Assembly (NCBI RefSeq): GCF_000764305.2
Contig: NW_025944324.1
Coordinates: 186,001-250,000 of the forward strand
DNA: 64,000 bases
From: Hyalella azteca
Taxonomy: Eukaryota > Arthropoda > Malacostraca > Amphipoda > Hyalellidae
Direction of reading: 5' to 3'
The translations under genes and the position numbers were made by a program. Below the pieces are notes generated by a model. The model was not told the origin of the DNA. It was given only the letters and a program-made list of their open reading frames with translations, and ran no database searches. Numbering within the stretch: the stretch's first letter is position 1; every line of letters begins with the position of its first letter. Positions 1-11,960 of this stretch are shown one piece after another.

Positions 1-700
1 TTCAAACACTAGATAATGGCGTCATTGAGGTTATTAATAGGAGAAATAACAAATAACAAATGTTTCCAAGATTTTTCTTCATGATAACTGTCAAGTAACA
101 GTAACTAAGTTTTTTATTCAATGTTTGAAAGGAATATGATTATTTTTAATCCACAAGTTGAATCATTCTCTCAGAATTTAGTTGAAAATAAGTAGAAAAA
201 ATATAAAAAACTGTGTAATTTAATTTTACAATTCATCAGTAAATCCATCTCACCTCTTAGACTATAGGTGCCATCTTCAGTAACAATGCACCTTATATTG
301 AAATGTCAGCAGAGAAAAAAATGCTTCGTAAAAGAAATAATTCAAATTTTGAATGATAAATAATTAATTTATATTGATCGCAGTCGAACAGTTAAAACAA
401 CAACCAAAATACAGAGTATCCTGAATATATGAGAATGCCTGTGCATTTTTTCAAATTAGGAAATTCATAATTGGAAATTCATATAAAATTGTGCACAGAA
501 AATTTAATGCGCTTTTCTGTTCGTTTCACGACTTATTTTATTTATTCATGGCTATAGTTGAATAGTAAAATTATTCTATTATGCGCATGGTGACATTTAT
601 CATTACTACCATACGGAAATAAATAAAATTTCATTCGTTATCGGAATGACTGCTGACTAACTTTCACAATTCTCAAGGCTTACACAATTCTATTGTACAT
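1..700. other. AT-rich intergenic sequence
   Basis: No gene, RNA or convincing repeat seen. The sequence is AT-rich with scattered short poly-A/T runs; the last 60 bases begin to resemble the array that follows. Confidence 0.6.
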
Positions 701-2565
701 ATGACATCATTGCATATCTTTATCGAACTGATTATTAACTTTATCTCTCAATTCCAAGCTAACGCAGGATTAAATACTCATACCTTTATACTCATGACGA
801 CATTCGTCATGAAAATTTCATCATACTACATTAAATGAAATTTATTATATTTATCGGACTGATTTTTAAGTCTCTCTCTCAATTCCAAGCTAACGCATGA
901 TTACATCATACCTCTATACACATGACGACATTCATCAGAAAATTTCATCATACTACAACAAATGAAATTTATTATATTTATCGGACTGATTCTTAACTTT
1001 CTCTCATAATTGCTAGCTAGCGCAGAATCAGAGCCTCATACTACATTAAATAATATTAATAAATTTATCGGATTGATTTTAAAGTTTCTCCCTTATAGGG
1101 GAGCGTCTGCCCCAAAATCGAAAATTTTGACTTTTTCAGTTTTTATATTCATCCTAAAGCATACATTCTTACGCATCTAACGGTACCAAAAACCATCTCT
1201 GTACGTTGATTTATGTGTTCACGACAGATCGCGAAAGGGTTAGCGGTGGTGGAGTTCTTTAACATTTAAGATAGAGAGAAATTACCGGTAGCACACTTAA
1301 ATAGCTAGTCTGAACACGCTGTGCTTCAGTTATCCGCCTGCAATCGTACAGGATGGTTTTCGTGCAGTCGTTCGCACCATCCTTGAAAGAAATTGAGCTC
1401 CAGTATCGTCTAGTCTTGCAACCTTGCACCTTTGCATGAATGTCTATTTCGAGGTGCGCGTGACTATGTCGGGCTCTACTGAAAACTTGACTTATTGGCA
1501 CTGCAAACCTATCTCCTCCTAGAGTTTTGAAGCTACAACAATGAGACATATACCATTCGATTCGCAAAGAAAAGATCTAAAAAAGTACTATCGTTTTTTT
1601 CTAATTTCGTCATAGTTTGAATTTTATTCTGCAAAAAGGAGTGGGGGAATGGCGGAGGGAAATTGAAAATTTTTCGAAAAATTTACGAGAAATGCCCCCA
1701 CACCCACAAAAATTAGAATTTCGAAAAAAACGAATGGTAATGTTTTATATATGGTCTTTACGCCTCGAATATGTGTCTTGATATTGTAGCTTGAAAATCC
1801 TAGGACTAGATACATTTCTACAGTACCCCCTTTTTTGGCCGTTTCCTAAGAATTTCACGTTTTCTTCCATTTGTTCAAAAAATTTACTCGAACAAAAAGC
1901 GAGTTTTTTTTATATTTTACATAAGTGTACCAATTTTCAGAGTGATCCGTCTGTAAATAACCGAGATAAATTTTTGGGCAGACGCTCCCTTAATTTCAAG
2001 CTAACGCATGATTTTATCATACTTTAACAAATAATATTATTAAATTTATTGGACTGATAATAAACTTCCTCTCTTAATTGCAAGCTAACGCAGGATCACA
2101 GCCTCACACCTTCATCCTCATGACGGGAATAATCATAAAAATATCATCATACTACAACAAATGAAATTTGTTGAATGTATCGTACTGATTTTTAACTTTC
2201 TCTCTCAATTGCAAGCTAACGCATGATTTCATCATAATACAACAAATGAATATTATTAAATTTATTGAACTGATTTTAAAATTTCTTTCTCAGTTGCAAG
2301 CTAACGCATGATTTCATCATACCTGTATACTCATGATGGCATTCATCATAAAAATTTCATCTTACTACAACAAATTAAATTTACCAGACTGATTTTTAAC
2401 TTTCTCTCTCAATTGCAAGCTAACGCCGGATCACAGCCTCATATCTTCACTTCATACTCATGACGGCATTCATCATAAAAATTTCATCTTACTACAACAA
2501 ATTAAATTTATCGGAATGATTTTTAACTTTCTCTCTCAATTACAAAAACGCATGATCACAGTCTC
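700..2565. repeat. Tandem array, ~80-130 bp unit, interrupted by an insertion
   Basis: A repeated block contains TTTATCGGACTGATTTTTAA, then CTCTCTCAATTGCAAGCTAA, then a CATGACGGCATTCATCA stretch and CATACTACAACAAATGAA. Copies of AAGCTAACGC or close variants recur near 758, 888, 1013, 1995, 2084, 2217, 2300 and 2417. Some units lack the middle part and are shorter. The array is split by a TIR-bounded insertion at 1097-1990: the flanking halves resume the same repeat phase on each side. No coding capacity is seen. Confidence 0.85.
1097..1990. mobile_element. TIR-bounded insertion, probable non-autonomous DNA transposon
   Basis: The left end reads AGGGGAGCGTCTGCCCCAAA (1097-1116) and the right end reads TTTTGGGCAGACGCTCCCT (1972-1990). 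These are reverse complements over about 20 bp, with one or two single-base gaps. The element sits inside a tandem array whose phase resumes on the other side, so it is an insertion. A target-site duplication of TA or TTA is possible, but flanking ambiguity prevents a firm call. Open frames inside (for example 1259-1567 on the minus strand) resemble no transposase that I recognise. The superfamily is not assigned. Confidence 0.6.
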
Positions 2566-2789
2566 ATACTCTGCGTAGGTTCGGTAAGTGCTAAGGTGCG
2601 TGGCAGAGTCGTAACAAGATGCACACGTCCAGCCCAGTCGTGTTGGTATTGAGTTGTGTTCCCACAAGAGGCGATAGGCACCCTGTAGTCGGCCCCTGCT
2701 GAGCCATACACAACAAAATTAGGCACTCTTCGCGCATGGCTAACAGCGCTGCCCAACAGCTTTATACTTCTCCACCTCCTCCTTCTCCT
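2566..2789. other. GC-richer single-copy block between two arrays
   Basis: About 220 bp of balanced base composition lies between two AT-rich tandem arrays. A 79-aa open frame on the minus strand (2556-2795) covers it, but shows no recognisable domain. It may be an inserted sequence; no inverted ends were seen. Confidence 0.3.
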
Positions 2790-3470
2790 TAGCATTTTAC
2801 AATTCTCCTTAGACTTTTATAAGAACCTAGTGAGCTCATCTGAGAACTGAATTGAGACCTTAGAATTCTCCTTAGCCTCGTATAAGAACCTTGTGAGCTC
2901 ATCTCAGAACTGAATTAAGTAATTATTTTATCTCCTAAGCCTTGTATGAGTTTCAGCTCATCTGAGAACCGAATTAAGACCTTATTTTATCTCCTTAGCC
3001 TTGTATAAGAATCTAGTGAGTTCATCTGAGAACTGAATTAATACCTTGCAAATCTGCTTAGCCTTGTATAAAAACCTAGTGAGATCATCTGTGAACTGAA
3101 TTAAGGACTTATTTTATATCCTTAGGGTGTTTACAGAACCTAGTGAGCTGATCTGAGAACTAAATTAAGACCTTATTTTATGTCCTTAGCTTAGTTACAG
3201 AACCTAGTGAGCTCATCTGAGAACTGAATTAAGATCTTATTTTATCTCCTTAGTGTAGTTACAATACCTAGTGAGCTTATCTGAGAACTGAATTAAGATC
3301 TTATTTTATCTCCTTAGTGTAGTTACAACACCTAGTGAGCTCATCTGAGAACTGAATAAGGATCTTATTTTATCTCCGTAGTGTAGTTACAATACCTAGT
3401 GAGCTCATCTGAGAACTGAATTAAGATCTTATTTTATCTCCTCAGTGTAGTTACAGTAAGTGAGAAGACC
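2790..3470. repeat. Tandem array, ~64-bp unit, about 10 copies
   Basis: The unit centres on CCTAGTGAGCTCATCTGAGA followed by ACTGAATTAAGATCTTATTT and TATCTCCTTAG. The GAGAACTGAAT motif recurs near 2842, 2905, 2964, 3028, 3091, 3155, 3219, 3283, 3347 and 3411, a spacing of 59-64 bp. Copies at the 3' side are the most alike, suggesting recent expansion there. Confidence 0.9.
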
Positions 3471-4690
3471 TATTATATTAGTTACATGTAATATTTTTCA
3501 ATATGTAGTAACCGAACCAAGGAGGCACATCACATAATTGAATGAAGATGTCATGAAAATAAATGTGCAAATCACCGAAAAGGCAACTGATCTGTGATAA
3601 AAATGGATTTAAGTGATTTTTCAGCTAATGAATACCACATTAATATCAGGAAATAAATTGTTTATTTATACAATGCTAACCCAGGAGATTCCAACAGGAC
3701 AAGTTGACCGCAATTTAATGTTACATCTGCCATGACTGTGAATGGTGCTAGCTTATTTTATATTTTAACTGATTATCTCTAAAGAAGAAAAGAATTTCCC
3801 GTTCGCGGGAAAATCATAAAGAATATTTTCTTACATCTGAGACTCGTACTTTTTAACAAGTTAATTAAATAGATATGCAATTTTTAAAGGTCATTTCACG
3901 GTTTCGAGTCGATCGCTCTTTTACGCCATGATTCAAATGGAACGGTCGCCAATTAAGCTTGAAGGTTCAATATAAATCATTAATTGACAAGAAATTATAG
4001 TTATTTAGCCTTAGCGATAAGAAAATAGAATGATTTGAAAGTAGTGTAAATCAAGATTGAAGTTGTGAAAATCAGGTTGCGCTTGTGAAAAAAAAAGAAA
4101 ATTGTAGTTGTTGTGAATTGTGAAAATTGTAGTTGCAAAAAATGGTACTGTTTGAGTAAAGAGTAAGTAGCAGCATTGAATTCTATTGGCTAACAACATT
4201 GTTTTAATGGCAGTTATATATCGCAAAAACTCAATAATCCTGTTTTTTTTACTGACGTGAATGATGAAATATGTTTCATATAGTGAAAGCATCCTTCAAG
4301 CTGTATCCTAAAGGCCTAAATTTAATAACGAATTTGCTATTTTATTGAGAACCTCACCTGACTATGAACATTCAACATCAATTAAACTTCAAATTATTTT
4401 CTCACTCTACACGTTTACTAAATTATTCATTACTGAAGATTTTACTTCCATTTAATTTAATTAAAGCCATCAAAATATTAAACTATGCACTTTCAATGCT
4501 ATGATACTAGTCTTACCAGGTGGTATTATTTATAATCATCAAAGTTGTACTGTATGCGAGCTACAGGTTCATTTCAAAGCGACTTCGTTAGGGCGCTGAA
4601 GCTTCTCGAACGATGCTATCGCGTCCCGCTAAAGCGCCATACTAAGCATATGTTCAGGGGAATGATTGGGACAGTGTCTGAATAGCGATG
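3471..4690. other. Intergenic sequence, nothing recognised
   Basis: AT-rich, with no array or RNA gene. A 93-aa open frame on the minus strand (4011-4292) is rich in aromatic and hydrophobic residues, as expected for chance translation of AT-rich DNA. Confidence 0.5.
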
Positions 4691-4800
4691 CAATTGTTAC
4701 CCATATGTGGGTCATCTTGACCCAGTTTGACCCGTCGAAACTGGGTATCAGTGCTACGTGCAAGTGAGGTAAATCACTATTTGGACAATATAAGCCATAA
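4690..4800 (+). repeat. Dispersed ~100-bp repeat family, copy 1
   Basis: Contains GTGGGTCATCTTGACCC, then GGTATCAGTGCTACGTGCA, then CACTATTTGGACAATATA. The same ordered motifs recur near 5.85-5.99, 31.12-31.18, 49.15-49.23 and 51.74-51.86 kb. The copies are diverged and embedded in unrelated flanks, which fits an old interspersed element. Confidence 0.5.
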
Positions 4801-5850
4801 ATTTTTTTGAGTGCATGCGCTCCGCCTCATCGACGCAACCCTCGCGGAGATGTGATTGACAGAAGAATTAGAGTCGCAAGATCGTCTCTATGAAGGAGGC
4901 TGGCTTAACATGGACCACAATCGGATTACTGTCTTTTGAACAGCTTGGCTCTTGCTCTCTTGTTCTCTGTTCCATGCAGCAGCATTCCATGCTCACGACT
5001 CGTTCCCCCCCAACCTTTAGTATTCATGGAGCCCTCATCTCAGACTTTTGCCTCGTTATGAATCTGTCTCATGAATGATTTGAATGATAGCTAACAGGGT
5101 CGGCATCCGTCAATTTTATGCCTTGCTGATTTTACCCGCTTAGCCTCATCCATAAAACTGACAGTAATCTGCTGATATAGTTTTCTCCTCAGGCACTTAA
5201 GCGGCTCGGGTTTCTATCGTATAGTTTGGGTTCGCTGATTTTGGGCATGTATGCATGAGTTTGCTTTCAAATTATAAGTTAATTGCTCGGTTTTAATTAA
5301 TTCGTAGGTTCTTCATGTCATAACTTCCGTAAAAAATGTAGCAAGACAACCTCATTCTTTCATCAGAAAACAGAATGAAATCTTTTTCATCAAAATTGCT
5401 CTCAATGTGAATTGTTCTACCTTCCTGCCATGATCTTAAAATATAATTATTGTTTTTTAGCGTGTAGGAATTCGGACGGTGCATGTGATTCTATTTTTTC
5501 TCGGAGGTTTATCCCTTGAGAAGTAAACCATTGAGTAGGTTGGATGAAAGTCGATAAAAAGATAAGTAAAAGTTCATGAAAAGGCAACAATTTGAATGCA
5601 AAAGATAAGTATTCAACTAGAATGCTGCGATGTCACAGCAACCGCAAAAATTGTGAGTAAACCCTTGAAAACTTGATAAAAACTACAATAAACTCGATAA
5701 TACAATATTAAAAAATTTGTAACAATTAAGACACTGTTAACATAATATGGTGGTATAATAGATGGCTGCAAACTTCTCACCATCAAACCGAATTTTACCA
5801 TCCGCGTTTTCTCGCCGATGATCGCGCATTGTACGTGATAAAATGTGTAA
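4801..5850. other. Intergenic sequence, nothing recognised
   Basis: Mixed composition without arrays. Open frames of 61-63 aa have no recognisable features. Confidence 0.4.
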
Positions 5851-5990
5851 ATGGGTCATGGGTCGTGTAATGGGTCATATTGACACGCTTACAGTGTGCA
5901 GCACTGATACCCACATGAAGGCAAAAATGCTTCACTATTTAGACAAAATCCCATTAATTTCTCTGATTGTACCGGTGCACGACTCAGATC
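5850..5990 (+). repeat. Dispersed ~100-bp repeat family, copy 2 (rearranged)
   Basis: Contains ATGGGTCATATTGACAC, then CAGCACTGATACCC (the opposite orientation of the GTATCAGTG motif of other copies), then CACTATTTAGACAAAATCCC and ATTAATTTCTCTG. The last block closely matches the 51.8-kb copy. The mixed orientation suggests a local rearrangement. Confidence 0.4.
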
Positions 5991-6738
5991 GACACGGTCC
6001 ACTAATATGATAGCATCTTCGCCACTAAATTGCAGAGAAGTTTTTTTGGAATTATTCGCTTTTTGAAAACACACTTCCTGAATGTTCTAAATCTAAGCTA
6101 ACATTGATAGCAATATTTTTTTGGAATCATTCAACCTTAGACCATTCTCATTTATTTTTCCCGCGAATTTCTATTATTGCATACGAATTAGTGCGACAGT
6201 GGCGCGGTACTTGTGTAAAAAAACTTGTACGGCTAAGAAGTAAAGTTTTATATCTCTTCTTTAACTAGTCAATTATTCTCACAGCAAAAAAAAAAAGAAA
6301 AATAATAAATCCGTACGTTATTTAGCTTGCATATTTCCCCCTTTCTACATTTTAATTTTTTTTACATGAAATTCATTCCTTAAATTAAAGAGAACATATA
6401 TCAGTAATAAACTTCAGCTCATAATATTTAATGTCAGGACGAATGTAATTTTAGTATCCCAACATCCGCCATATTTGAAAAATTTAGAGTCTTAAATCTA
6501 ACGCATTGTGACATAGTTTAATCATTTCGTTTAACGGAAAAATTAACGGAAATTATTGCACAATTTTTTACATTGTAAGCCAAAGATAATAAATGATTTC
6601 GTTAGTTTACTTAAATAGGAAATAATGTGTTGGAAGAATCTACACAAATTTTCTATATTTTCAATGTATAATATGAAGTACAGTATATGCAGGGTAGTTG
6701 AGAAAATATTAAAATTGTATGATGCATATGAATTTGAA
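5991..6738. other. Intergenic sequence, nothing recognised
   Basis: AT-rich with several poly-A/T runs. No supported feature. Confidence 0.5.
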
Positions 6739-6995
6739 TTTCGTCTTATATAATTATTTTGTACACTTTTAGATATGAACTACACCATTAATGTATAAGT
6801 ACCCATGCAAATTGTTGATTAGATTCTAAAGTTTGTTCGACGCGGCTATTCTCATAGCAATTGAAATTCATCATTTATTTTCTGCTTGCACACTTATAAA
6901 TATGTACTCCCCCATTACTGTATAAGTACCCATGCAAATTGTTGATTAGATTCTAAAGTTTGTTCGGCTCGGCTATTCTCATTGCAAATCTTGCC
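6739..6995. repeat. Direct duplication, ~125-bp unit, two copies
   Basis: TATAAGTACCCATGCAAATT followed by GTTGATTAGATTCTAAAGTT and a CGGCTATTCTCAT tail occurs at about 6795-6865 and again at about 6920-6990, nearly identical over ~85 bp. Confidence 0.85.
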
Positions 6996-6999
6996 AATT

Positions 7000-7320
7000 T
7001 GCAGTAAAATTTCATTACACAAGACAAGCTCGACGAGCCTCGGCATTCACGAGATCCTCCTTATTTCAACACCAGACCAAAATGGGCGTTTCCTTCACGC
7101 TCCATGAATTTATCGTGCGTTTATCGCCAATTTATCGCTAGTTTGCCGTAAAATTTATCACCTTCCCCGCTATGATTTACTGTCTATTTTGACAGAATTT
7201 ATTTGCATCTTTGTCCGAGTTTGTATACACGAACCTTGCAAATAACATGACTTGGGACGCCTCCAAAATGGCGTTCATTATGACTCAAATTTTACGCTCT
7301 TGGCAAGTGAATAGCACGTA
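7000..7320. other. Higher-complexity intergenic block with repeated TTATCG
   Basis: Less AT-rich than its surroundings and not tandemly repeated. Three TTTATCG/TTTATCGC-like words fall within 35 bp around 7110-7140, with two octamer-like or palindromic words nearby. It could be a regulatory block, but nothing in the sequence proves this. Confidence 0.2.
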
Positions 7321-7515
7321 ATTTAAGTGTTAAAAGATTACCCAATTAATAAGCTCATATATAAGGTATTATTTCTGGATGATATTGGAGTAGGTTTGAA
7401 CTACATGAAACATAAAAAGTAATTTAAGTGTATTGAGATTACCCAATTAACAAGCTTATATTAAGTGTTATTTTTTTCATGATACTGGAGTAGGTTTGTA
7501 CGCAAAACCCGTACT
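7315..7515. repeat. Direct duplication, ~100-bp unit, two copies
   Basis: AGTAATTTAAGTGT or GTAATTTAAGTGT, followed by AGATTACCCAATTAA, a short spacer and GGAGTAGGTTTG, occurs twice, at about 7317-7410 and 7420-7500. Confidence 0.75.
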
Positions 7516-7966
7516 CATAAAACATAGAAAATTCCTGTCGCAAGCACATCAAATTTTATCTTCTTTTATCAAATTTTAATAGAAGAATTATTCATATTTA
7601 GCATTAATTAAGCCTTGACTTAGCATCAACCTTGATGCTTCAGGCACCAGAAGCATGAATTTATTGACTGTTCGCTATTAAATGATATTCAGTGGCCTAA
7701 AAATAATATATTATATTCCGTGCTTGGTTATATGATGCATTTTGATTTAAAAGAAAAATCTTCCACAAGGTTTAACAAATCATTCTGCTAGTGATGAAGT
7801 GAATAAATTTCATTAATATTAGTTTATTCTTTGAAATAAGTTCACACAGTGGGCAGCATACAATAAAAAACCAATAAAAAACTCTACATGTCAAGTACAG
7901 TTATTATTTATTTTATTTATCTTTTTATTACGGCTATTTTACGGCTGTTTATCTTCACCATTACGG

Positions 7967-7997
7967 CATTGCTGCTGTAATGGTGACCCATAAAGTG
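7967..7997. other. Short hairpin
   Basis: CACCATTACGGC and GCTGTAATGGTG form a 12-bp stem with one G-U/mismatch position and a six-base loop. No gene context; probably incidental. Confidence 0.3.
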
Positions 7998-8099
7998 ATA
8001 TAAAGAGGCCTAATCTAGATCAAGTAGCGACCTATACCCTCGCTCGAGTGGCCGACCATCTATACAAGTAGACTATAAACTTACAAATACTTCTTACCA

Positions 8100-8478
8100 G
8101 ACATCTAACGTTGAATATACTTTATATTTAACGTTGTTTCGTTGAATTAACGTTAGTTAAACGCGGTTCTGTTGAATCGACGTAATTAAAAATGGTTTCG
8201 TTGAATCAACTTTGAATCAAACGTTGTTTCTTTAAATCAACGTTAGTTAAAGTTTTTTCGTTGAATTGGCGTTAAATAAAAGTTATTTCTTTGAATCAAC
8301 CTTGAATTGAACGTTGTTTCGTTTAATCAACTTTGAATTAAACGTGGTTTTGGTGGACCGACGTTAACTACAAATTGTTTGGTTGAATCAACTTTGGATT
8401 AAACGTTGTTTCGTTGAATCAATGTCAATTAAACGGGGGTTTCTTAAATGAAGGTAAGTTAAACGTTGTTACAACGTC
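8100..8478. repeat. 30-bp minisatellite with internal palindromes, ~12 copies
   Basis: The unit approximates ACGTTGTTTCGTTGAATCAA plus CGTTAATTAA, repeating every 30 bp from about 8100. Each unit contains the small palindromes GTTGAATCAAC and AACGTT. Copies are diverged. The 62-aa frame starting at 8414 is a by-product. Confidence 0.85.
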
Positions 8479-9436
8479 ATTTTCCTGCTGGATTGAAAAT
8501 GTGTCGGCCTGTTACCTAACCGCTTCATTTATTTGCATCATCCAACGTCTATCGCATGATGTTTTCGCACTCACAAACAGCCAATTCATCACTATTTACT
8601 AAACTATTGTTCGTTACAGCTGTAGAAAAATCCGTATTTATGTTCATTAGAAACAATGGTACGCAAAAGTAACCGCTACTTTAGCGCTTTGAAACTCAAT
8701 CATGCGCTAATGTTTCTATGACCAGATCTATGACCTCGAACAACTATGAAATCGAAGAACCAAGGAAGTTAATAACGATTAACGATCGCTTCTGTGAACA
8801 TGAATCCAGCACCCGGCTATTATAGGTTCTCTGTACATGAGATTGTTGTTATAACAAAGGGGAGATCCAGACAACGTTAACCCACCCATGTGTCACTGTT
8901 GGCATACAGTGCGACAAACTGCTGAGAAAACAACGGACAAACTGTGAAGTTTTTTTCTTCTGGCTTTCCTCTTTGTTTTCATCTGGCCCTCCTCGCTGTT
9001 TTCATCTGGCTCTATGACACTTATGAAAATAATGGTAGACTATTCGGGTTATGGTAAGAAGGGAAATTTTTTTCAGTAAGCAATTAACACCTAATCACTT
9101 TAATCCTTCTTTTAAAAGTTTTCAGTCGTATTATTAGTATTTATTGTTGATGTAACTGTCGACTTGAATGTATCCCGTATAGGATGCGCCAAAAATATTC
9201 ATTTAAATACAGAACAATATATATGCATTTGAAGCATGTATCTTACAGATGAGTGTTGTATATATTAGTATTACATGAGTATCCTTTCGCGAAGGCTGGA
9301 ATATGATTGAACATCATATATTTAACTACTGATTAGGCGTAACAATTCAACAGAAGTGTATGTGTGAATTTTTCCCGCCCGTTGAGATTTCCTTTTCGTA
9401 GTTCAGTAAAAAAAGAATTGAGTTTGCTCACTCAAA
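8479..9436. other. Intergenic sequence, nothing recognised
   Basis: Mixed composition. Two short near-repeats of TTTTCATCTGGC lie at about 8977-9010. No gene is supported. Confidence 0.5.
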
Positions 9437-10652
9437 CCCAGTTAAAATTTTGAGCCGAGACCGGCGCCGGGTTTAGCCGGGCTGGTCGCGCTTTAGCAGG
9501 ATGGAGCCGTGAAACTATAACCGGCCATCTATCCCTAAAACTGCGCTGCGCCATGGCTGATATAGAGACAAAATTCTAGCAGCTCGGCAGGGACGGAACT
9601 CTGCGCTGTTTTAGCGCTGGTATTTGTGATTGCCCGGCAGGGAGCTGAACAGTGCAGCTAAGCATGCCGTGCATGGGGGGGTTTAAATTTATCGACTTTC
9701 CCTGAATTTCGGTTCTGGTCTCCGAATCGTTTTCATTGAAGATATGGTGAATTTATTTGGCACTTTCTTTGCATTAAAACTCTTGGAGAACTTGCGATTT
9801 CAGTAGACTAATGATTTGCGTACGTTGTTAATTTTCCTATCAAACTATCGAATGACATGAAGCCAATGCAATAAGATAAATTACTAAACAAATTTAGCTC
9901 TAATACTCACTTACATCTAACTGACGGGATCATACGAATGTCTACTTTGTTCATTTTTTTAAATTAGTGCATTATGAATAATATCTATCAAGTTCAACCA
10001 CAAATATATGTAGCTATTCCTCGATTTGCTAGATGATGGCGAGTCATTTGTTCCGTATTATACTTAAGCAGTTCATAGAGCCTAGGCTGGTAAGGTGTTC
10101 GCGTGGCCAACTGGTAAAGGCGTGAACTACGACGCGGAGAATCTGCGTTCGAATCCCGGAGCTTCAGTCGACGTTTGCAGATAGTTCATAGCGGTGAGTA
10201 ATTTGATGTGCATATTTCCTCGATAATTGAATTTGTTAGATTCTAAATTACGTTGCTAAAGTCACTACGATGAGAATGTCAGACAGGTCAGACCGCGTCA
10301 ATACAACCCGTCATTGCAAGAGAGAAGTCCAAGTGATCTCAGAGCGAGAAGGAGCAAATTTTTTTGAATCGTTGTTGACAAACGGTGACGCGTAACTGCC
10401 GCGTACACTGCCAGAGCCGCCCCAGAGCAGGCGTTGGGCAGGTTTGAGCAGGCGGTGCTCAGTAAGGGCTGCGTGACGGCAGGACAGAGCACACCTGGGC
10501 AGGTACTCAGAAGCTAATTAGCGCTGATACGCGGCTGGCGATATCGTCTCTAAAGCGGACATTTCTGCTCTATCGCTGCTCTCTCGCGTCTCTACGTCGG
10601 CTCTGCAGCCGGCGACGGCCGGCTCTATTCCCTGCCCTAAATTTTAACTGGG
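9437..10652. mobile_element. Candidate ~1.2-kb element with 14-bp perfect TIRs and GC-rich arms
   Basis: CCCAGTTAAAATTT (9437-9450) is exactly the reverse complement of AAATTTTAACTGGG (10639-10652). Just inside each end the sequence turns GC-rich, with GAGCCG and GCCGGC words on both sides (9451-9680 and 10380-10635). The middle is ordinary AT-rich DNA and holds a tRNA-like segment near 10100. No clear target-site duplication was found, and no transposase frame is present. It is best read as a non-autonomous or composite element; chance pairing of a 14-mer is less likely given the shared subterminal words. Confidence 0.45.
10097..10165 (+). other. tRNA-like segment with pol III A and B boxes (SINE head or tRNA pseudogene)
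   Basis: TGGCCAACTGGT (about 10104-10115) resembles a tRNA A box and GCGTTCGAATCC (10145-10156) a B box, about 30 bp apart as in tRNA genes. The acceptor and T stems do not pair well, so a functional tRNA is unlikely. No clear tail or poly-A end marks a full SINE. Confidence 0.4.
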
Positions 10653-11731
10653 AACTTGCCAAGATTTCAGTATATTAAATCATTATAAAAACTCTAAAAT
10701 TCAACCAATAATTTTTAACCAGGCTCTGATTTCCAGCGTAAAATTGAGAAGTTATTAGGCATTGCGACGACAAACTGAAAGAGCTCATAAATAATTGCGC
10801 GACTTGGGATTATACAATACGAAAATTTATCATAAATAGGAAAGAAGGTACACTGAAAATGGTTATCTGCCTACTGCTCATAAATTTGATTCGTAGGAAT
10901 GTCACACTGCATAATTAATGATGGGTTTCCTCAGTGTCTATATTTAAATTAATGCCAATTCTTGATAGTTTTTTGTGGATATATAAAATAATGAAAAATA
11001 AGGTGAGGTCAAAATGAAAAATAGTTGGGTTCTGAATACTTACTACTGTGGACTTTACTTATATTTTACTTTGTAATTGAGAGAGAAGATTGACTAAAAA
11101 AAGATTAAAATTTAAAAGTAATTACTTAAGTAAAGGTAAAAATTACTTACCCGTACAAATACGGTTAAATACTTTCTTCCATTAAATAAAACTTCAGATT
11201 TTACCTAGAGTAAATGACGCCGCCAATTAAATCAATTGTTACGATATTACGATCAGGTTTTAACGAAGAGGGTAAATAGACTCGATTTTTCAACTCTCAC
11301 CAAGTGACTAGGTTATTCAACTCTCACCAAATTACAATAACGAGTGCGCAAAAATTGTCCAAATTACATATCTCTCATACTACTTATAGCTGTTGTGTTC
11401 GAATATAAAATTTAATTAATCTAAATAGTTGATAGTAATAAATATTGAAGTGTATATAATTGATCATAATTCATCGAAAAAATAGGTTTCAGTTAGTTAT
11501 TGAATTTGGGATCAATTTAGTTTAGTTCAATTTAGTTTTTCAATATGAAATTTTTCTTTTTATAAAAAAAGAAGCGAAATCGATTCGGCCTTACAAAGTT
11601 TTTGCAACTATCGATGACGACTTCCTACAATTAAAAAAAATTAAGAGTGACCCAGAATATCCTCAAATAGTAAAATAATTTTTCTATTTACGAAAGAAAT
11701 TCTTCATAAAACAAATTCGCTTCAAATTTTG
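10653..11731. other. Intergenic sequence, nothing recognised
   Basis: AT-rich, with a small duplicated CAACTCTCACCAA at about 11291 and 11319. No supported gene. Confidence 0.5.
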
Positions 11732-11960
11732 AATTAAATTTTGTCTGTTTTTTAATCTTCAGCATCTGTTATCTCAATCTAATCTAGAAATGGAGCACGA
11801 AATAATAATTTTTGTCAGTATCAAAATTTGAATTAGATTTTGTCTCTATTTTGATCTCCATCATCTGTTTTCTCGATCTAATCTAGAAATGGAGTGCGAA
11901 ATAATAATTTTTTACACAATATTGTCGGTATCTTGATCTGCAACGCCTGATATATCGATC
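11732..11960. repeat. Direct duplication, ~108-bp unit, two copies plus a partial third
   Basis: TTTGAATTAAATTTTGTCTG and the block AATCTAGAAATGGAGCACGA followed by AATAATAATTTTT occur twice, at about 11734-11813 and 11826-11912. A weak third copy follows near 11920-11960. Confidence 0.8.

Noticed and set aside
2600..2625. AGTCGTAACAAG resembling the 3' end of small-subunit rRNA
   Set aside because: Only a 12-base match; neighbouring sequence does not resemble rRNA.
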